This document shows positions 1-7,875 of a DNA stretch of 55,444 bases, piece after piece (the first letter of the stretch is position 1; every line of letters begins with the position of its first letter). A program made the translations under genes and the position numbers. The stretch comes from Prosthecobacter debontii (GTDB lineage Bacteria > Verrucomicrobiota > Verrucomicrobiia > Verrucomicrobiales > Verrucomicrobiaceae): assembly GCA_945860295.1 (NCBI GenBank), contig CAMAQH010000024.1:1-55444 (forward strand). Direction: 5' to 3'. The notes beneath the pieces are model-generated. The model was not told the origin of the DNA. It did not search any database and saw only the letters and a program-made list of their open reading frames with translations.

Positions 1-97
1 CGCCCATGATCGCCTCCGGTGAATGGCCGCTTTTGGCGATTAACACGTCCAGCGCTTCATCGAGCGCTTTGTCTTCCTTCGTTTTGGGTCTTCTCAT
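1..97 (-). CDS. Transposase, IS256-family-like, N-terminal fragment (partial at window edge)
   Basis: An ATG at 97-95 opens a frame of 32 codons that runs off the left edge. It is rich in charged residues (starts MRRPKTKED) and contains ALDVLIAKSGHSPEAIMG, which resembles the region just before the conserved LTK-rich block of mutator/IS256 transposases. A ribosome-binding sequence (GAGGACAGGA on the minus strand) lies 5-10 bases upstream. The family call rests on this short N-terminus and on the inverted-repeat-like sequence next to it. The catalytic DDE residues are not in the window. Confidence 0.45.
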   Translation of the reverse strand, partial: MRRPKTKEDKALDEALDVLIAKSGHSPEAIMG

Positions 98-147
98 GTC
101 TTCCTGTCCTCGGATTTGACCCTCCACACAAACTTTCTGACAGGCTC
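1..147 (-). mobile_element. End of an IS256-family-like insertion sequence, cut by the window edge
   Basis: The stretch contains the first codons of a transposase-like gene on the minus strand (1-97). Outside it, at about 118-147, is sequence that on the minus strand reads CTGTCAGAAAGTTTGTGTGG, resembling the terminal inverted repeats of IS256-family elements. Genus-like chromosomal sequence resumes just before the methyltransferase gene at 212. The other end of the element is outside the window, so no target duplication can be checked. Confidence 0.5.
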
Positions 148-211
148 ACATACGGCGGACTAAAGTCCACCCTACATTTGATCTCAGGCTCCAGGCTGCT
201 ACAGGGCAGGG

Positions 212-1414
212 ATGCAGCCACGGAAGTTTGTCCCTCACCCATTCACTTACCACCAAGAGCTGGAGGTGCGTATCGAAAACCTGACCAATGAAGGCAGCGG
301 TGTGGCGCGGGTGGATGGTTGGGTTATCTTCGTGCCCTTTGCTCTGCCGGGTGAGTTGGTGAAGTGCCGCGTCTTCCGCAATCACAAGAACTACAGCAAT
401 GCGGATCTGGTCGAGGTGCTGGAGCCTTCCTCTGAGCGGGTGCAAACGGTGTGTCCGCTCTTTGGCACCTGCGGCGGCTGTCAGTATCAGCATCTAGCGT
501 ATGACAAACAGATCGCGTGGAAGCAGCGGCAGGTGGAGGAGCTACTGCTGCACATGGCCAAGATCGTACACCCGGTGCTGCCGGTGATCGCCTCGCCGAA
601 GCAGTATGGCTATCGGTCAAAGATCACGCCGCATTTCCATAAACCCAAGGATGGTGAAGTCGCCGCTATCGGCTTTCTCCGTGTCGGCACACGCAATGCC
701 ATGGTCGATGTCGAGCAGTGTCCCATCGCCATGCCGGCGCTGAATGAGCAACTGGTCCAGGTGCGTGAGGCAGCGCGTGCAGGCAGCTTTAAGAATGGTG
801 CCACGCTGTTGATGCGCGCCACCGCTGCGGGTGTGCTGACACGAGCAGATGCCATCGCGGTCGAGCAGGTGGGTGATGTGAAGTTCGAGTTCCAGGCGGG
901 TGACTTCTTCCAGAATAATCCCTTCATTCTGCCCGACTTTGTGGCTTATGCCGTGAGTGAAGCCAAAGCCAGCGGTGCTAGTTTTCTCGTGGATGCGTAT
1001 TGCGGCAGCGGATTGTTTGGCATCAGCGCGGCCAGGGAATTTCAGGAAGTCATTGGCGTGGAGCTTTCGGAAAGTGCTGTCAAAAAAGCGGCGCACAATG
1101 CGAAGATCAATCACCTCACGAACTGCCAATTCATCGCGGCTGATGCGCGTGAGATCTTCGCCCAAGTGCCACACGCTGGGAGCGACACGGTCGTCATCAT
1201 CGACCCGCCGCGTGCGGGTTGTAGCGCAGAGTTTCTGGAGCAACTCTTCACCTTTGCCCCGAAGCGCGTCGTCTATATCTCCTGCAATCCGGCCACGCAG
1301 ATGCGTGATCTCGCGCTTTTCACCACCGCCGGATACAGCCTGCACAAGGTGCAACCTTTCGATCTCTTCCCGCAGACCAAGCATCTCGAATGCGTGATGA
1401 CGCTATCCAAGTAA
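212..1414 (+). CDS. 23S rRNA (uracil-5-)-methyltransferase, RlmD/RumA-type, with TRAM domain and Fe-S cluster
   Basis: This 400-residue protein has the full layout of the TrmA/RlmD m5U methyltransferase family. An N-terminal TRAM domain (about 13-70) is followed by iron-sulfur cysteines C81, C87, C90 and a likely fourth, C170. The SAM-binding site reads [10 protein letters not shown] (261-270), motif IV reads DPPRAG (331-336), and the catalytic nucleophile lies in YISCNPAT (C358). FFQNNP (232-237) is the family's FxQxN element. The enzyme methylates a specific uridine of 23S rRNA (or another structured RNA) using S-adenosylmethionine. Which uridine cannot be read from sequence, so RlmC, RlmD or TrmA-like activity remain possible. 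The ATG at 212 follows a purine-rich GGGCAGGG. The gene stands alone between an IS end and an SDR gene 67 bases downstream. Confidence 0.9.
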   Translation: MQPRKFVPHPFTYHQELEVRIENLTNEGSGVARVDGWVIFVPFALPGELVKCRVFRNHKNYSNADLVEVLEPSSERVQTVCPLFGTCGGCQYQHLAYDKQIAWKQRQVEELLLHMAKIVHPVLPVIASPKQYGYRSKITPHFHKPKDGEVAAIGFLRVGTRNAMVDVEQCPIAMPALNEQLVQVREAARAGSFKNGATLLMRATAAGVLTRADAIAVEQVGDVKFEFQAGDFFQNNPFILPDFVAYAVSEAKASGASFLVDAYCGSGLFGISAAREFQEVIGVELSESAVKKAAHNAKINHLTNCQFIAADAREIFAQVPHAGSDTVVIIDPPRAGCSAEFLEQLFTFAPKRVVYISCNPATQMRDLALFTTAGYSLHKVQPFDLFPQTKHLECVMTLSK

Positions 1415-1481
1415 GACCGTCTTTTCTTCATTCGACACGCTCGCTTCCCGCATACAAAATCTGCGCCTCCCCCACCCAACT

Positions 1482-2261
1482 ATGTCCTCCATTTTTGAAC
1501 TCTTTTCTCTCCAAGGTAAAACCGCTGTCGTCATCGGCGGCACAGGTGAGCTCTGTGGAGCCATCGCCAGCGGTTTTGCCAATGCCGGTGCTGAAGTCGT
1601 GCTTGTGGGGCGTGATCCTGCAAAGGCTGAGAAGGGCCTGGAAGCCATTCATGCCGCTGGTAGCCAGGGTTATTTCGTCAGTGCTGATGCCTCACGCAAA
1701 GCCGATCTGCAATTGCTGCTCGATCAGGTTCTGGAGCGCTCGGGCGGCTGCCAGATTTTGGTCAATGGCGCGGGTGTGAACTCCGCCACGCCGTTCCTCG
1801 ACATCTCTGAAGACGAGTATGACCGGATCATGAACATCAACACCAAGGGCGTGTTTTTGGCCTGTCAGGTATTCGGTAAATACTTTGTCGAGAGCAAGGT
1901 GCCAGCCTCGATCATCAATCTCGGCTCCATGTCCGGGCTGCTGCCGCTGAGTCGCGTCTTCACCTACAGCATGTCGAAAGGTGCGGTGCATAATCTCAGC
2001 AAAAATCTGGCCCGCGAGTGGGCACCGTTCGGCATCCGCGTGAACACATTGGTCCCCGGCTTCTTCCCCGCTGAGCAGAACCGCAAAGTGCTCACACCCG
2101 AGCGTGTGGAAAAGATCATGGGACACACGCCGATTGGCCGTTTCGGTTTATCCAATGAACTCATCGGCGCAGCGCTCATGCTGGCCTCCAATGGTGCCAG
2201 TTCCTTCATCACCGGCCATGAGATGGTGGTGGATGGCGGTTACAGTTCGATGACCATTTAA
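1482..2261 (+). CDS. SDR-family oxidoreductase, classical type (fructuronate/mannonate-reductase-like)
   Basis: A 259-residue classical short-chain dehydrogenase/reductase. The cofactor loop is GGTGELCG (19-26) in place of the common TGxxxGxG, a variant seen in SDRs annotated as D-mannonate oxidoreductases. The active-site triad is S149, Y162 and K166 (YSMSK), and NGAG (95-98) replaces the usual NNAG. The C-terminus DGGYS is typical. The reaction is NAD(P)-dependent reduction or oxidation of a hydroxyl or keto group; the substrate is not determinable, and the uronate link is only a similarity of the glycine loop. No uronate-pathway genes lie nearby. It is followed after 11 bases by a small unknown gene, with which it is probably co-transcribed. 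Confidence 0.85.
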   Translation: MSSIFELFSLQGKTAVVIGGTGELCGAIASGFANAGAEVVLVGRDPAKAEKGLEAIHAAGSQGYFVSADASRKADLQLLLDQVLERSGGCQILVNGAGVNSATPFLDISEDEYDRIMNINTKGVFLACQVFGKYFVESKVPASIINLGSMSGLLPLSRVFTYSMSKGAVHNLSKNLAREWAPFGIRVNTLVPGFFPAEQNRKVLTPERVEKIMGHTPIGRFGLSNELIGAALMLASNGASSFITGHEMVVDGGYSSMTI

Positions 2262-2272
2262 CACTCACGGCC

Positions 2273-2551
2273 ATGCCTGACTGGACCCCTCCTCAAAGTG
2301 TGAATCTCGTGGACCTCGGGTTCATGGATGCGCGCAGTAAGCTCATCGATCTAGCCGCTTTTCTCGATCGCGTGCAGCGCGCTGATCAGACAACCGACTT
2401 TCGCGTGCAAGCGCTGAAGAACGCCATCGCCCTTCTGTCTCTCGATGAACCCAAGCGTGCCCAAGAAGTACTGCTGAGCTTCAGCGATCCAAGCACGGAA
2501 CCCATCGCCAAGGCCACCATGCAGGGAGCCATTGGAGCGCATCGGGGATGA
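2273..2551 (+). CDS. Small conserved-looking protein of unknown function (92 residues)
   Basis: It begins 11 bases after the SDR stop and is probably translated from the same message. The product is soluble and mostly helical by composition, with a central segment of about residues 20-65 (KLIDLAAFLDRVQRA) and a C-terminal SDPSTEPIAKATMQGAIG. There is no signal peptide, membrane helix or cysteine cluster. I do not recognise the family. The next gene downstream is a TatD hydrolase, separated by a repeat-rich spacer, so a shared role is possible but not shown. Confidence 0.65.
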   Translation: MPDWTPPQSVNLVDLGFMDARSKLIDLAAFLDRVQRADQTTDFRVQALKNAIALLSLDEPKRAQEVLLSFSDPSTEPIAKATMQGAIGAHRG

Positions 2552-2697
2552 AGAAGTTCACGGTAGTTTACAGTGGTTGACGATTGTTTAGCCAATCCGC
2601 TGACGCTTGAGCGTCTCAGTCTCTGCCAAAAACCACTGTCAACCATCGTCAACGGCGCGCATCGCCCTCAATCACCGTCAACTTCCCCTACCTCCCC
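2552..2697 (+). repeat. Intergenic repeat with inverted arms and a central hairpin
   Basis: The spacer carries degenerate copies of a GGTTGACGATTG-like word on the left (about 2571-2590) and their complement on the right (AACCACTGT at 2631-2639 and ATCGTCAAC at 2645-2653). ACAGTGGTT at 2570-2578 pairs exactly with AACCACTGT. In the middle a perfect hairpin, GACGCT-TG-AGCGTC, spans 2602-2615. A related arrangement occurs at 30875-30981. It may be a REP or small MITE-like element, and it could form an mRNA structure ahead of the TatD gene. Confidence 0.5.
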
Positions 2698-3498
2698 ATG
2701 AACTACATCGAACCCCACGGACACATGGTCAGCCGCACCACGGATGACTATGAGCGCATGGCGCTGGCGGGCTGTCAGGCGATCTGTGAGCCGGCCTTCT
2801 GGGCTGGGTTTGACCGCGCTTCAGCGGATGGCTTCTATGATTACTTCCGGCAGATCACTGAGTATGAGCCGAAGCGCGCCGCTCGGTTTGGCATCAAGCA
2901 TTTCTGCTGGCTCTGCATCAACCCAAAGGAAGCTGAGGACATGAAGCTGGCTGAGGATGTGATGGCGCTCATCCCGCAGTTCATCGACAAACCCGGCGTG
3001 CTCGGCATCGGCGAGATCGGGTTGAACAAGAACAGTCGCAATGAGCTGAAAATCTTTGAGCAGCATGTGCAGATCGCTCAGGATTATGATCAGCTCGTGC
3101 TCATCCACACGCCGCATTTGGAGGACAAACTGAAAGGCACACGCCTCATCGTCGAGGCGCTGAAGAACTTCCCCAAGATCACGCCGGAGCGGGTGATCAT
3201 CGACCACGTTGAAGAGCACACAATTGATCATGTGCTCGACCACGGTTTTTGGGCGGGCATCACGCTCTATCCTGAGAGTAAATGCACGCCGCATCGCGCG
3301 ATCGACATGCTTGAGCAGCGCCAGGCAGAGCGCATCTGGATGAACAGCGCCTGTGACTGGGGCATTAGCGATCCACTGGCTGTGCCAAAAACCATGCAGG
3401 CCATGCGCCAGCGGGGTTGGACGCCTGAGATGATCCAGCGCGTCTCCTTCGACAATCCATGCGCTTTCATGGGCCAGAGTAGCAAATTTGCGCTCTGA
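2698..3498 (+). CDS. TatD-family metal-dependent hydrolase
   Basis: 266 residues with the TatD amidohydrolase fold signature. The HxH pair is H7/H9 (EPHGHM), the bridging glutamate E106 sits in GIGEIGL, and H137 in LIHTPH, H170 in IIDHVEEH and D220 in SACDWG complete the expected metal site. The family includes nucleases and uncharacterised phosphodiesterases acting through two divalent metals; no substrate can be assigned. The protein has no signal peptide, so it is cytoplasmic. It converges with the LptF/G gene, whose stop lies 3 bases away. The ATG at 2698 follows a pyrimidine-rich leader without a clear Shine-Dalgarno sequence. Confidence 0.8.
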   Translation: MNYIEPHGHMVSRTTDDYERMALAGCQAICEPAFWAGFDRASADGFYDYFRQITEYEPKRAARFGIKHFCWLCINPKEAEDMKLAEDVMALIPQFIDKPGVLGIGEIGLNKNSRNELKIFEQHVQIAQDYDQLVLIHTPHLEDKLKGTRLIVEALKNFPKITPERVIIDHVEEHTIDHVLDHGFWAGITLYPESKCTPHRAIDMLEQRQAERIWMNSACDWGISDPLAVPKTMQAMRQRGWTPEMIQRVSFDNPCAFMGQSSKFAL

Positions 3499-3501
3499 TT
3501 T

Positions 3502-4632
3502 TTATTTCCGGCTCAGCTTATAAAACAGCCAACCACCGATGCTGATGAAGAGCACGTTTGGCAGCCACATGACGAGGTGCGGCATGGCGTTGGGCTTGTC
3601 ATTGAGGGTATCTCCCAGAATGATGAAGACGATATAAACAACGGCAGTGATGAGGCTGAGGGCAAAGCCCGTCGAAGTCTCACGACGCTGAGCCGTGACG
3701 CCGAGCGGGATGCCGACGAGGGCAAAGGTGAAGCAGGCGAGAGAGAAGCTGTATCGCTTGCTCAGCTCGGTGCGTGAGAGGCAAACCTGAATGTTATCCA
3801 TCGGCTTGGTGGTCACGGTATCCACGTGCTTGTTGACCTCCTGCCACAAGGCATCGGTCGTCTTCATGCTGGCATTCACGCGCACAGTCTGATCACGCAA
3901 ACGTGAAAGTGGAAAGCTCAGGGCCGTTTCGGCAGCTTTGAGGAACTCGATCTTGTCCACCTTCTTGTCGGGCGTGTGGCTGATCGCCTCGATCTCGGCA
4001 TCGTAGAGATGCATGGTGAAGTCGAGCACGCCGGGCTGAGTTTCCAAAACGGCACGCTTCGCCCGCACGACACGTTTAGCCATCGTGCCCTCCAACTCGA
4101 TGATCTCCAAGTTCTCGAGATTACGCCCGTCGCGCTTGCCAGTGTGAATGCGGAAACCGGGCACTTTTTCCAGCACGCGACCTTCCTGAAAGAGTGCCTC
4201 GGGATTCTCCAGAGCGACCTCATAAAAGAGCATCTTCATGCGGTTTTTTGCCATCGGTGCCAGATCCACATTCACCCAGAAGCAGATGCCGGAGAGAGCG
4301 ATGGCTAGGGCAAAAATGGCCGCACTTATGCGTGGCATGGACCAGCCCGTCATGCGCATGGAGACGAGTTCATTGTCCGCTGAAAGCCTGCCAAACACGA
4401 GCAGGATACTAGTGAGAAAGGCCCAGGGAATGGTGAAAATGAGCGAGAACGGAATGATCAGCACGATGAACTCCGCGATGACTGAAAAGGGCAGTTGGGT
4501 GTCTCCCAAAAGTTCATCCAGCTTTTTGTAAACATTCCCCAGAACCATCACACCACTGAGTAGCAGCACCCCCATCAGCGTAGCTGATAGGACTTGCTTA
4601 CCGAGATAGCGGTCAAAGATGCGGATGAACAT
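3502..4632 (-). CDS. LptF/LptG-family LPS export permease (YjgP/YjgQ)
   Basis: A 376-residue inner-membrane protein of the YjgP/YjgQ family, the permease half of the LptB2FG ABC machine that extracts lipopolysaccharide toward the outer membrane. It has the expected layout: three or so N-terminal helices (FDRYLGKQVL start, then IIPFSLIFTIPWAFL), a large periplasmic jellyroll-like domain with DGRNLENLEI and the following strands, and three C-terminal helices ending YKLSRK. I start it at the ATG at 4632 (MFIRIFDRYL), the usual family N-terminus. An in-frame extension to 4704 exists but adds residues unlike the family. Only one permease gene is present here, so LptF cannot be told from LptG. Upstream on the same strand are the heptose-nucleotide/PurN fusion and an epimerase, consistent with envelope work. 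Confidence 0.85.
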   Translation of the reverse strand: MFIRIFDRYLGKQVLSATLMGVLLLSGVMVLGNVYKKLDELLGDTQLPFSVIAEFIVLIIPFSLIFTIPWAFLTSILLVFGRLSADNELVSMRMTGWSMPRISAAIFALAIALSGICFWVNVDLAPMAKNRMKMLFYEVALENPEALFQEGRVLEKVPGFRIHTGKRDGRNLENLEIIELEGTMAKRVVRAKRAVLETQPGVLDFTMHLYDAEIEAISHTPDKKVDKIEFLKAAETALSFPLSRLRDQTVRVNASMKTTDALWQEVNKHVDTVTTKPMDNIQVCLSRTELSKRYSFSLACFTFALVGIPLGVTAQRRETSTGFALSLITAVVYIVFIILGDTLNDKPNAMPHLVMWLPNVLFISIGGWLFYKLSRK

Positions 4633-4723
4633 GCAGGGCAGGGGATGTTTGCGGAGGTTTGAGTCGTTGGCAATTCTTTGCGGTGGTTTACCAAACAGCA
4701 GCAAACCTTTGTTAATCTCTTCC

Positions 4724-5800
4724 TTATATCCGCTTCCACTCGGCTAGGACTTGCGGCAAGAGCTTGTGCTCGGCCTGCTTGATGCGCTGGTGCAAGATCT
4801 CGGCGGAGTCGCCGACGAGGATGGGAACTTTGGCTTGAGCGAGGATGCGCCCGGCGTCGATCTCGGGGGTGACGAGGTGCACGGTGCAGCCGGTTTCGAG
4901 TTCGCCCTCATCGAGCGCCATTTGCACGGCGTTAGCTCCTTTAAATTTGGGTAGCAGGGAAGGATGCACGTTGACCAGCCGATCCGCATACAGGCTGAGC
5001 ACAGGCTCTTTGAGGATGCGCATGAAACCGATGAGCACGACGACGTCCACCTCTGCCTGCTGCAAATGCTCGGCGATAGCTTGCTGACCTGCGTTATCGA
5101 AGCGACGCGGATTCGCACCGCCCTGCACATGCTGCGTGGGGATGCCTTCGGCCTTGGCCAGTTTCAAAAAGCGTGAGTCGGATTGATCCGAAATGGCGAT
5201 GACGATTTCGGCCTCCAAGGTTTCATGGCTGATGGCATCGACGATGGCGCGTAGATTTGATCCTTCTCCTGAGCCGAGCACACCAAGACGCAGGTGTTTG
5301 GGCTGATCTCCCGTCGCGGTCATTCGCTCGATGGTTTTCGTCGTGGAGCGTCCGGCGACGAGCGACAGGATCTTGATCTCGGCACCGACTTTGTCCAAAG
5401 CTGCGCGCTCCTCGGGATTCAAGGAATCTGCGGTGTAGTCGCCGCCTTTGGCATAAACGTGGGGGCGGATCGCTTCGATGAGTGCTGTGGCGCGTTTGTC
5501 ACCGAAGACGACGACGGCATCCACCGCGCGCAGAGCGGCCATGACTTCAGCACGGTCACGCTCGCGATTGATAGGGCGGGTAGGTCCTTTGAGTTCACGC
5601 ACAGAGGCGTCTGAATTCAGTGCCACGACCATAGCATCACCGAGTGCGCGGGCTTGGTTGAGATAGCGCACATGGCCAGCGTGCAGGAGATCAAAGCAGC
5701 CGTTGGTGAAGACGAGTTTCTTACCCTGCTGATCCAACGTGTCACGCAGCTCACCCACTTCAGCGGGCGTCATCGGAGTGTAGGAATGGTCTGGCTGCAT
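4724..5800 (-). CDS. purN: Fusion protein: D-glycero-beta-D-manno-heptose 1-phosphate adenylyltransferase (RfaE2) + phosphoribosylglycinamide formyltransferase (PurN)
   Basis: One uninterrupted 358-codon frame carries two enzymes. Residues about 13-160 are a RfaE domain II cytidylyltransferase-fold enzyme with NGCFDLLHAGH (HxGH at 40-43) and the family's closing GRSTTKTIERM. It makes ADP-heptose from heptose 1-phosphate for LPS core. Residues about 169-358 are PurN, glycinamide ribonucleotide transformylase, with N277 and H279 in NVHPSLLPK and D315 in EIDAGR matching the catalytic Asn-His-Asp set. The join is only about ten residues (TGDQPKHLRL). The two activities belong to unrelated pathways, LPS heptose and purine synthesis. 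The frame shows no stop or frameshift. Its neighbours on the same strand are envelope genes. A native gene with both functions is the simplest reading; see findings. Confidence 0.88.
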   Translation of the reverse strand: MQPDHSYTPMTPAEVGELRDTLDQQGKKLVFTNGCFDLLHAGHVRYLNQARALGDAMVVALNSDASVRELKGPTRPINRERDRAEVMAALRAVDAVVVFGDKRATALIEAIRPHVYAKGGDYTADSLNPEERAALDKVGAEIKILSLVAGRSTTKTIERMTATGDQPKHLRLGVLGSGEGSNLRAIVDAISHETLEAEIVIAISDQSDSRFLKLAKAEGIPTQHVQGGANPRRFDNAGQQAIAEHLQQAEVDVVVLIGFMRILKEPVLSLYADRLVNVHPSLLPKFKGANAVQMALDEGELETGCTVHLVTPEIDAGRILAQAKVPILVGDSAEILHQRIKQAEHKLLPQVLAEWKRI

Positions 5801-5807
5801 GATGGGA

Positions 5808-6779
5808 TTAGCAGACGGTTACGCCTTCAGCGCGCATTTTGCGGAACCACTCGACATAAGCTGGCACGCCTTGGGCGATGGTGGTCTTGGAGCGGAAGTC
5901 GAGTAGCTGCTGGGCCTTGCTCACGTCTGCTGAGGTCAGCGGCACGTCACCCGGCTGCTCGGGGAGCTGGTGAATGATTGCCTTTTTACCGACAGCGGCC
6001 TCGATGGTGGCGATCAGAACATTCAGCGTCACGGTCTGCGAGCCGCCGAGATTGAAGATGTCACAAATGGGGCCTGTGCGGTAATTCAGCGCGCCGATGA
6101 TGCCGGAAACAATGTCGCTAACGAAGGTGTAATCGCGCGCCGTGTTGCCATCGCCATATTTGTCGATTGGCTTGCCATCTTCAATCAGGCGGCTGAATTT
6201 TGAGATGGCGAGATCAGGTCTCTGACGCGGGCCATAGACGGTGAAGAAGCGCAGGCTGATGGTCTTGATACCGTAAAGGTGGCTGTAGTTTGAGCACATC
6301 TGCTCGCCCGCCATTTTGGTCATGGCGTAGGGGCTGATTGTTTGCAAAATCGGGTCAATCTCGGCAAAGGGCACTTTCTTGTTCACGCCATAAACGGAGG
6401 AACTGCTGGCGAAGACGAAGTGCTTGCAGCTGGTGCGCCGCGCGGCTTCCAACAAGTTGAAGGTGCCTTTGATATTGGTGTCGATGTAGAGCTCAGGCTG
6501 CTCGATGGAGGGCCGCACGCCGGCGCGCGCAGCTAGATGGATGACGGCATCAAAGCGGCCCTCTTCAAAGACGCGTTGGACTCTGGCGGCGTCTGTCAGA
6601 TCCCCCTCATGCACGGTGACTTGATCGGCAAAGCTGCGCACGTTGGCGCGTTTGATGGCTGGATTGTAGTAGTCGTTGAAGCTGTCCAAAATGGACACTT
6701 TTCCAGCCCCGCTTTGCAGCAGATGTTCGACGGTATGCGAGCCAATGAAACCGGCTCCGCCGGTGACGAGGATATTCAT
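5808..6779 (-). CDS. NAD-dependent nucleotide-sugar epimerase/dehydratase, UDP-glucuronate 4-epimerase-like
   Basis: A 323-residue extended SDR. The Rossmann glycine loop is GGAGFIG (7-13), and the catalytic YxxxK is Y151/K155 with a serine-rich strand (ASSSSVYG, 124-131) before it. SFNDYYNP (33-40), RFFTVYGPRQRPD and the C-terminal region resemble UDP-glucuronate 4-epimerases that supply galacturonate for capsule or LPS. GDP-mannose dehydratase-like or UDP-glucose epimerase activity is less likely but cannot be excluded. I start at the ATG at 6779 (MNILVTGG), because the nine extra codons to 6806 are not family-like. It lies 7 bases upstream of the RfaE2-PurN gene on the same strand, so they are probably an operon with envelope-sugar functions. 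Confidence 0.85.
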   Translation of the reverse strand: MNILVTGGAGFIGSHTVEHLLQSGAGKVSILDSFNDYYNPAIKRANVRSFADQVTVHEGDLTDAARVQRVFEEGRFDAVIHLAARAGVRPSIEQPELYIDTNIKGTFNLLEAARRTSCKHFVFASSSSVYGVNKKVPFAEIDPILQTISPYAMTKMAGEQMCSNYSHLYGIKTISLRFFTVYGPRQRPDLAISKFSRLIEDGKPIDKYGDGNTARDYTFVSDIVSGIIGALNYRTGPICDIFNLGGSQTVTLNVLIATIEAAVGKKAIIHQLPEQPGDVPLTSADVSKAQQLLDFRSKTTIAQGVPAYVEWFRKMRAEGVTVC

Positions 6780-6865
6780 GAGAGAGTACGATTCAGGCGG
6801 TGCCACCTATTTGCAAGTAGTGGGTGGATTTGTTAGCTTTGATGACGGCACGCTGACGCCTGCCG

Positions 6866-7807
6866 CTACAAGTCCTTCACTTGGCGGTGATGGCGAACGC
6901 GGTAGCCGCGATTTTTGAGGAGCTGGATGAGGCCGTCGTCGGAGGTGAGGTGCCCGGTCCCGACTAGAATCATCGCGTTCTCACCTTTCTTCAGCATGGC
7001 GTCCAGGCGGTCGATCCAGGCGTGGTTGCGGTCTTTGAGAAAGAGATCCATGAGCTCGGGGTAGCGCTCGGCTTCACGAAAGAGCATCTCATGCAAGGCA
7101 TCGAGCTCGCCATTCTTCCAGGCGCTGATCATCTTTTCATACTCGCGTGAAAGCGTGCTCACCTCGGCCATGGTTTGCTCGATCATGTCTTTCTGCTGAG
7201 CCTGAGTCAGCTTCGAGAAAAGCTGGAGTTGAAACTCCACGGTCTCCAGTCCCTCCCCTGGTTTGCCATCGCGCTCAGCTCTGGTTTCAAAATACTGATC
7301 CACGCCCATATCTGGCTTCGCACCCAAGGCTGCGTATTCGGTGGAGGTGATGATCAGTGACACGAACCAGGGCCGAGAGCGATTGAGCGATGAGGCCTCG
7401 ATCCCGTGAGTGGAGGCCCATTGACGCACCGTTTGCCATGTTTCCTGGGTGATATTCGCCTCCAGGGAAGTGTCAGCCGCATAGGTCCCGAGTTGGCGCA
7501 TGCGCGAGGCCATCGCAGGTCCATTGCCGGAGCCGGGCGGCAGTTCGAGGACGATTTTATCTGAGCGATTGTAGGCTGCCTCATAGCCTGGTGAGAGTGG
7601 GTAATCGCTGTCCCTCAGGACATGAATCGTTCCGCAGAGGAAAAGCCGTCCAGGTTGGCCTTCACGATCCACCACCCAGATTGAGCCTGCTTCTTCAGCT
7701 AGATCGAGATTTTCTGCCTGCGCGGCTTCCACCGACACAGGCTCACGTTGGCAAACCGTGAGAAGGGTCAGGAAAAAGAGTGAAAGCAGACAACGGACAA
7801 GAAACAC
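6866..7807 (-). CDS. TraB/GumN-family protein, secreted
   Basis: 313 residues with an N-terminal hydrophobic signal (LLSLFFLTLL, about 7-18) ending at a cysteine that is a poor lipobox (LTVC). The two GxxH-type motifs of the TraB/GumN/PrgY family are present: GTIH (59-62) near the start of the mature protein and VGTGH close to the C-terminus. A conserved glutamate region follows (LETVEFQLQLFSKL). Family members are proposed metal-dependent peptidase-like proteins, but the role of bacterial GumN homologues is not settled. It sits between the class A PBP and the epimerase on the same strand, so an envelope or periplasmic role is likely. Confidence 0.78.
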   Translation of the reverse strand: MFLVRCLLSLFFLTLLTVCQREPVSVEAAQAENLDLAEEAGSIWVVDREGQPGRLFLCGTIHVLRDSDYPLSPGYEAAYNRSDKIVLELPPGSGNGPAMASRMRQLGTYAADTSLEANITQETWQTVRQWASTHGIEASSLNRSRPWFVSLIITSTEYAALGAKPDMGVDQYFETRAERDGKPGEGLETVEFQLQLFSKLTQAQQKDMIEQTMAEVSTLSREYEKMISAWKNGELDALHEMLFREAERYPELMDLFLKDRNHAWIDRLDAMLKKGENAMILVGTGHLTSDDGLIQLLKNRGYRVRHHRQVKDL

Positions 7808-7875
7808 AGGGATCCAAACACCCAGCAGGATGGCAGAGCAACCGGGAAGTCACGTGTTTTGCCAGGGTGCCCTTA

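Noticed and set aside
617-1384. 255-codon minus-strand frame antisense to the RNA methyltransferase
   Set aside because: It is a shadow of a gene with intact Fe-S, SAM and catalytic motifs on the plus strand.
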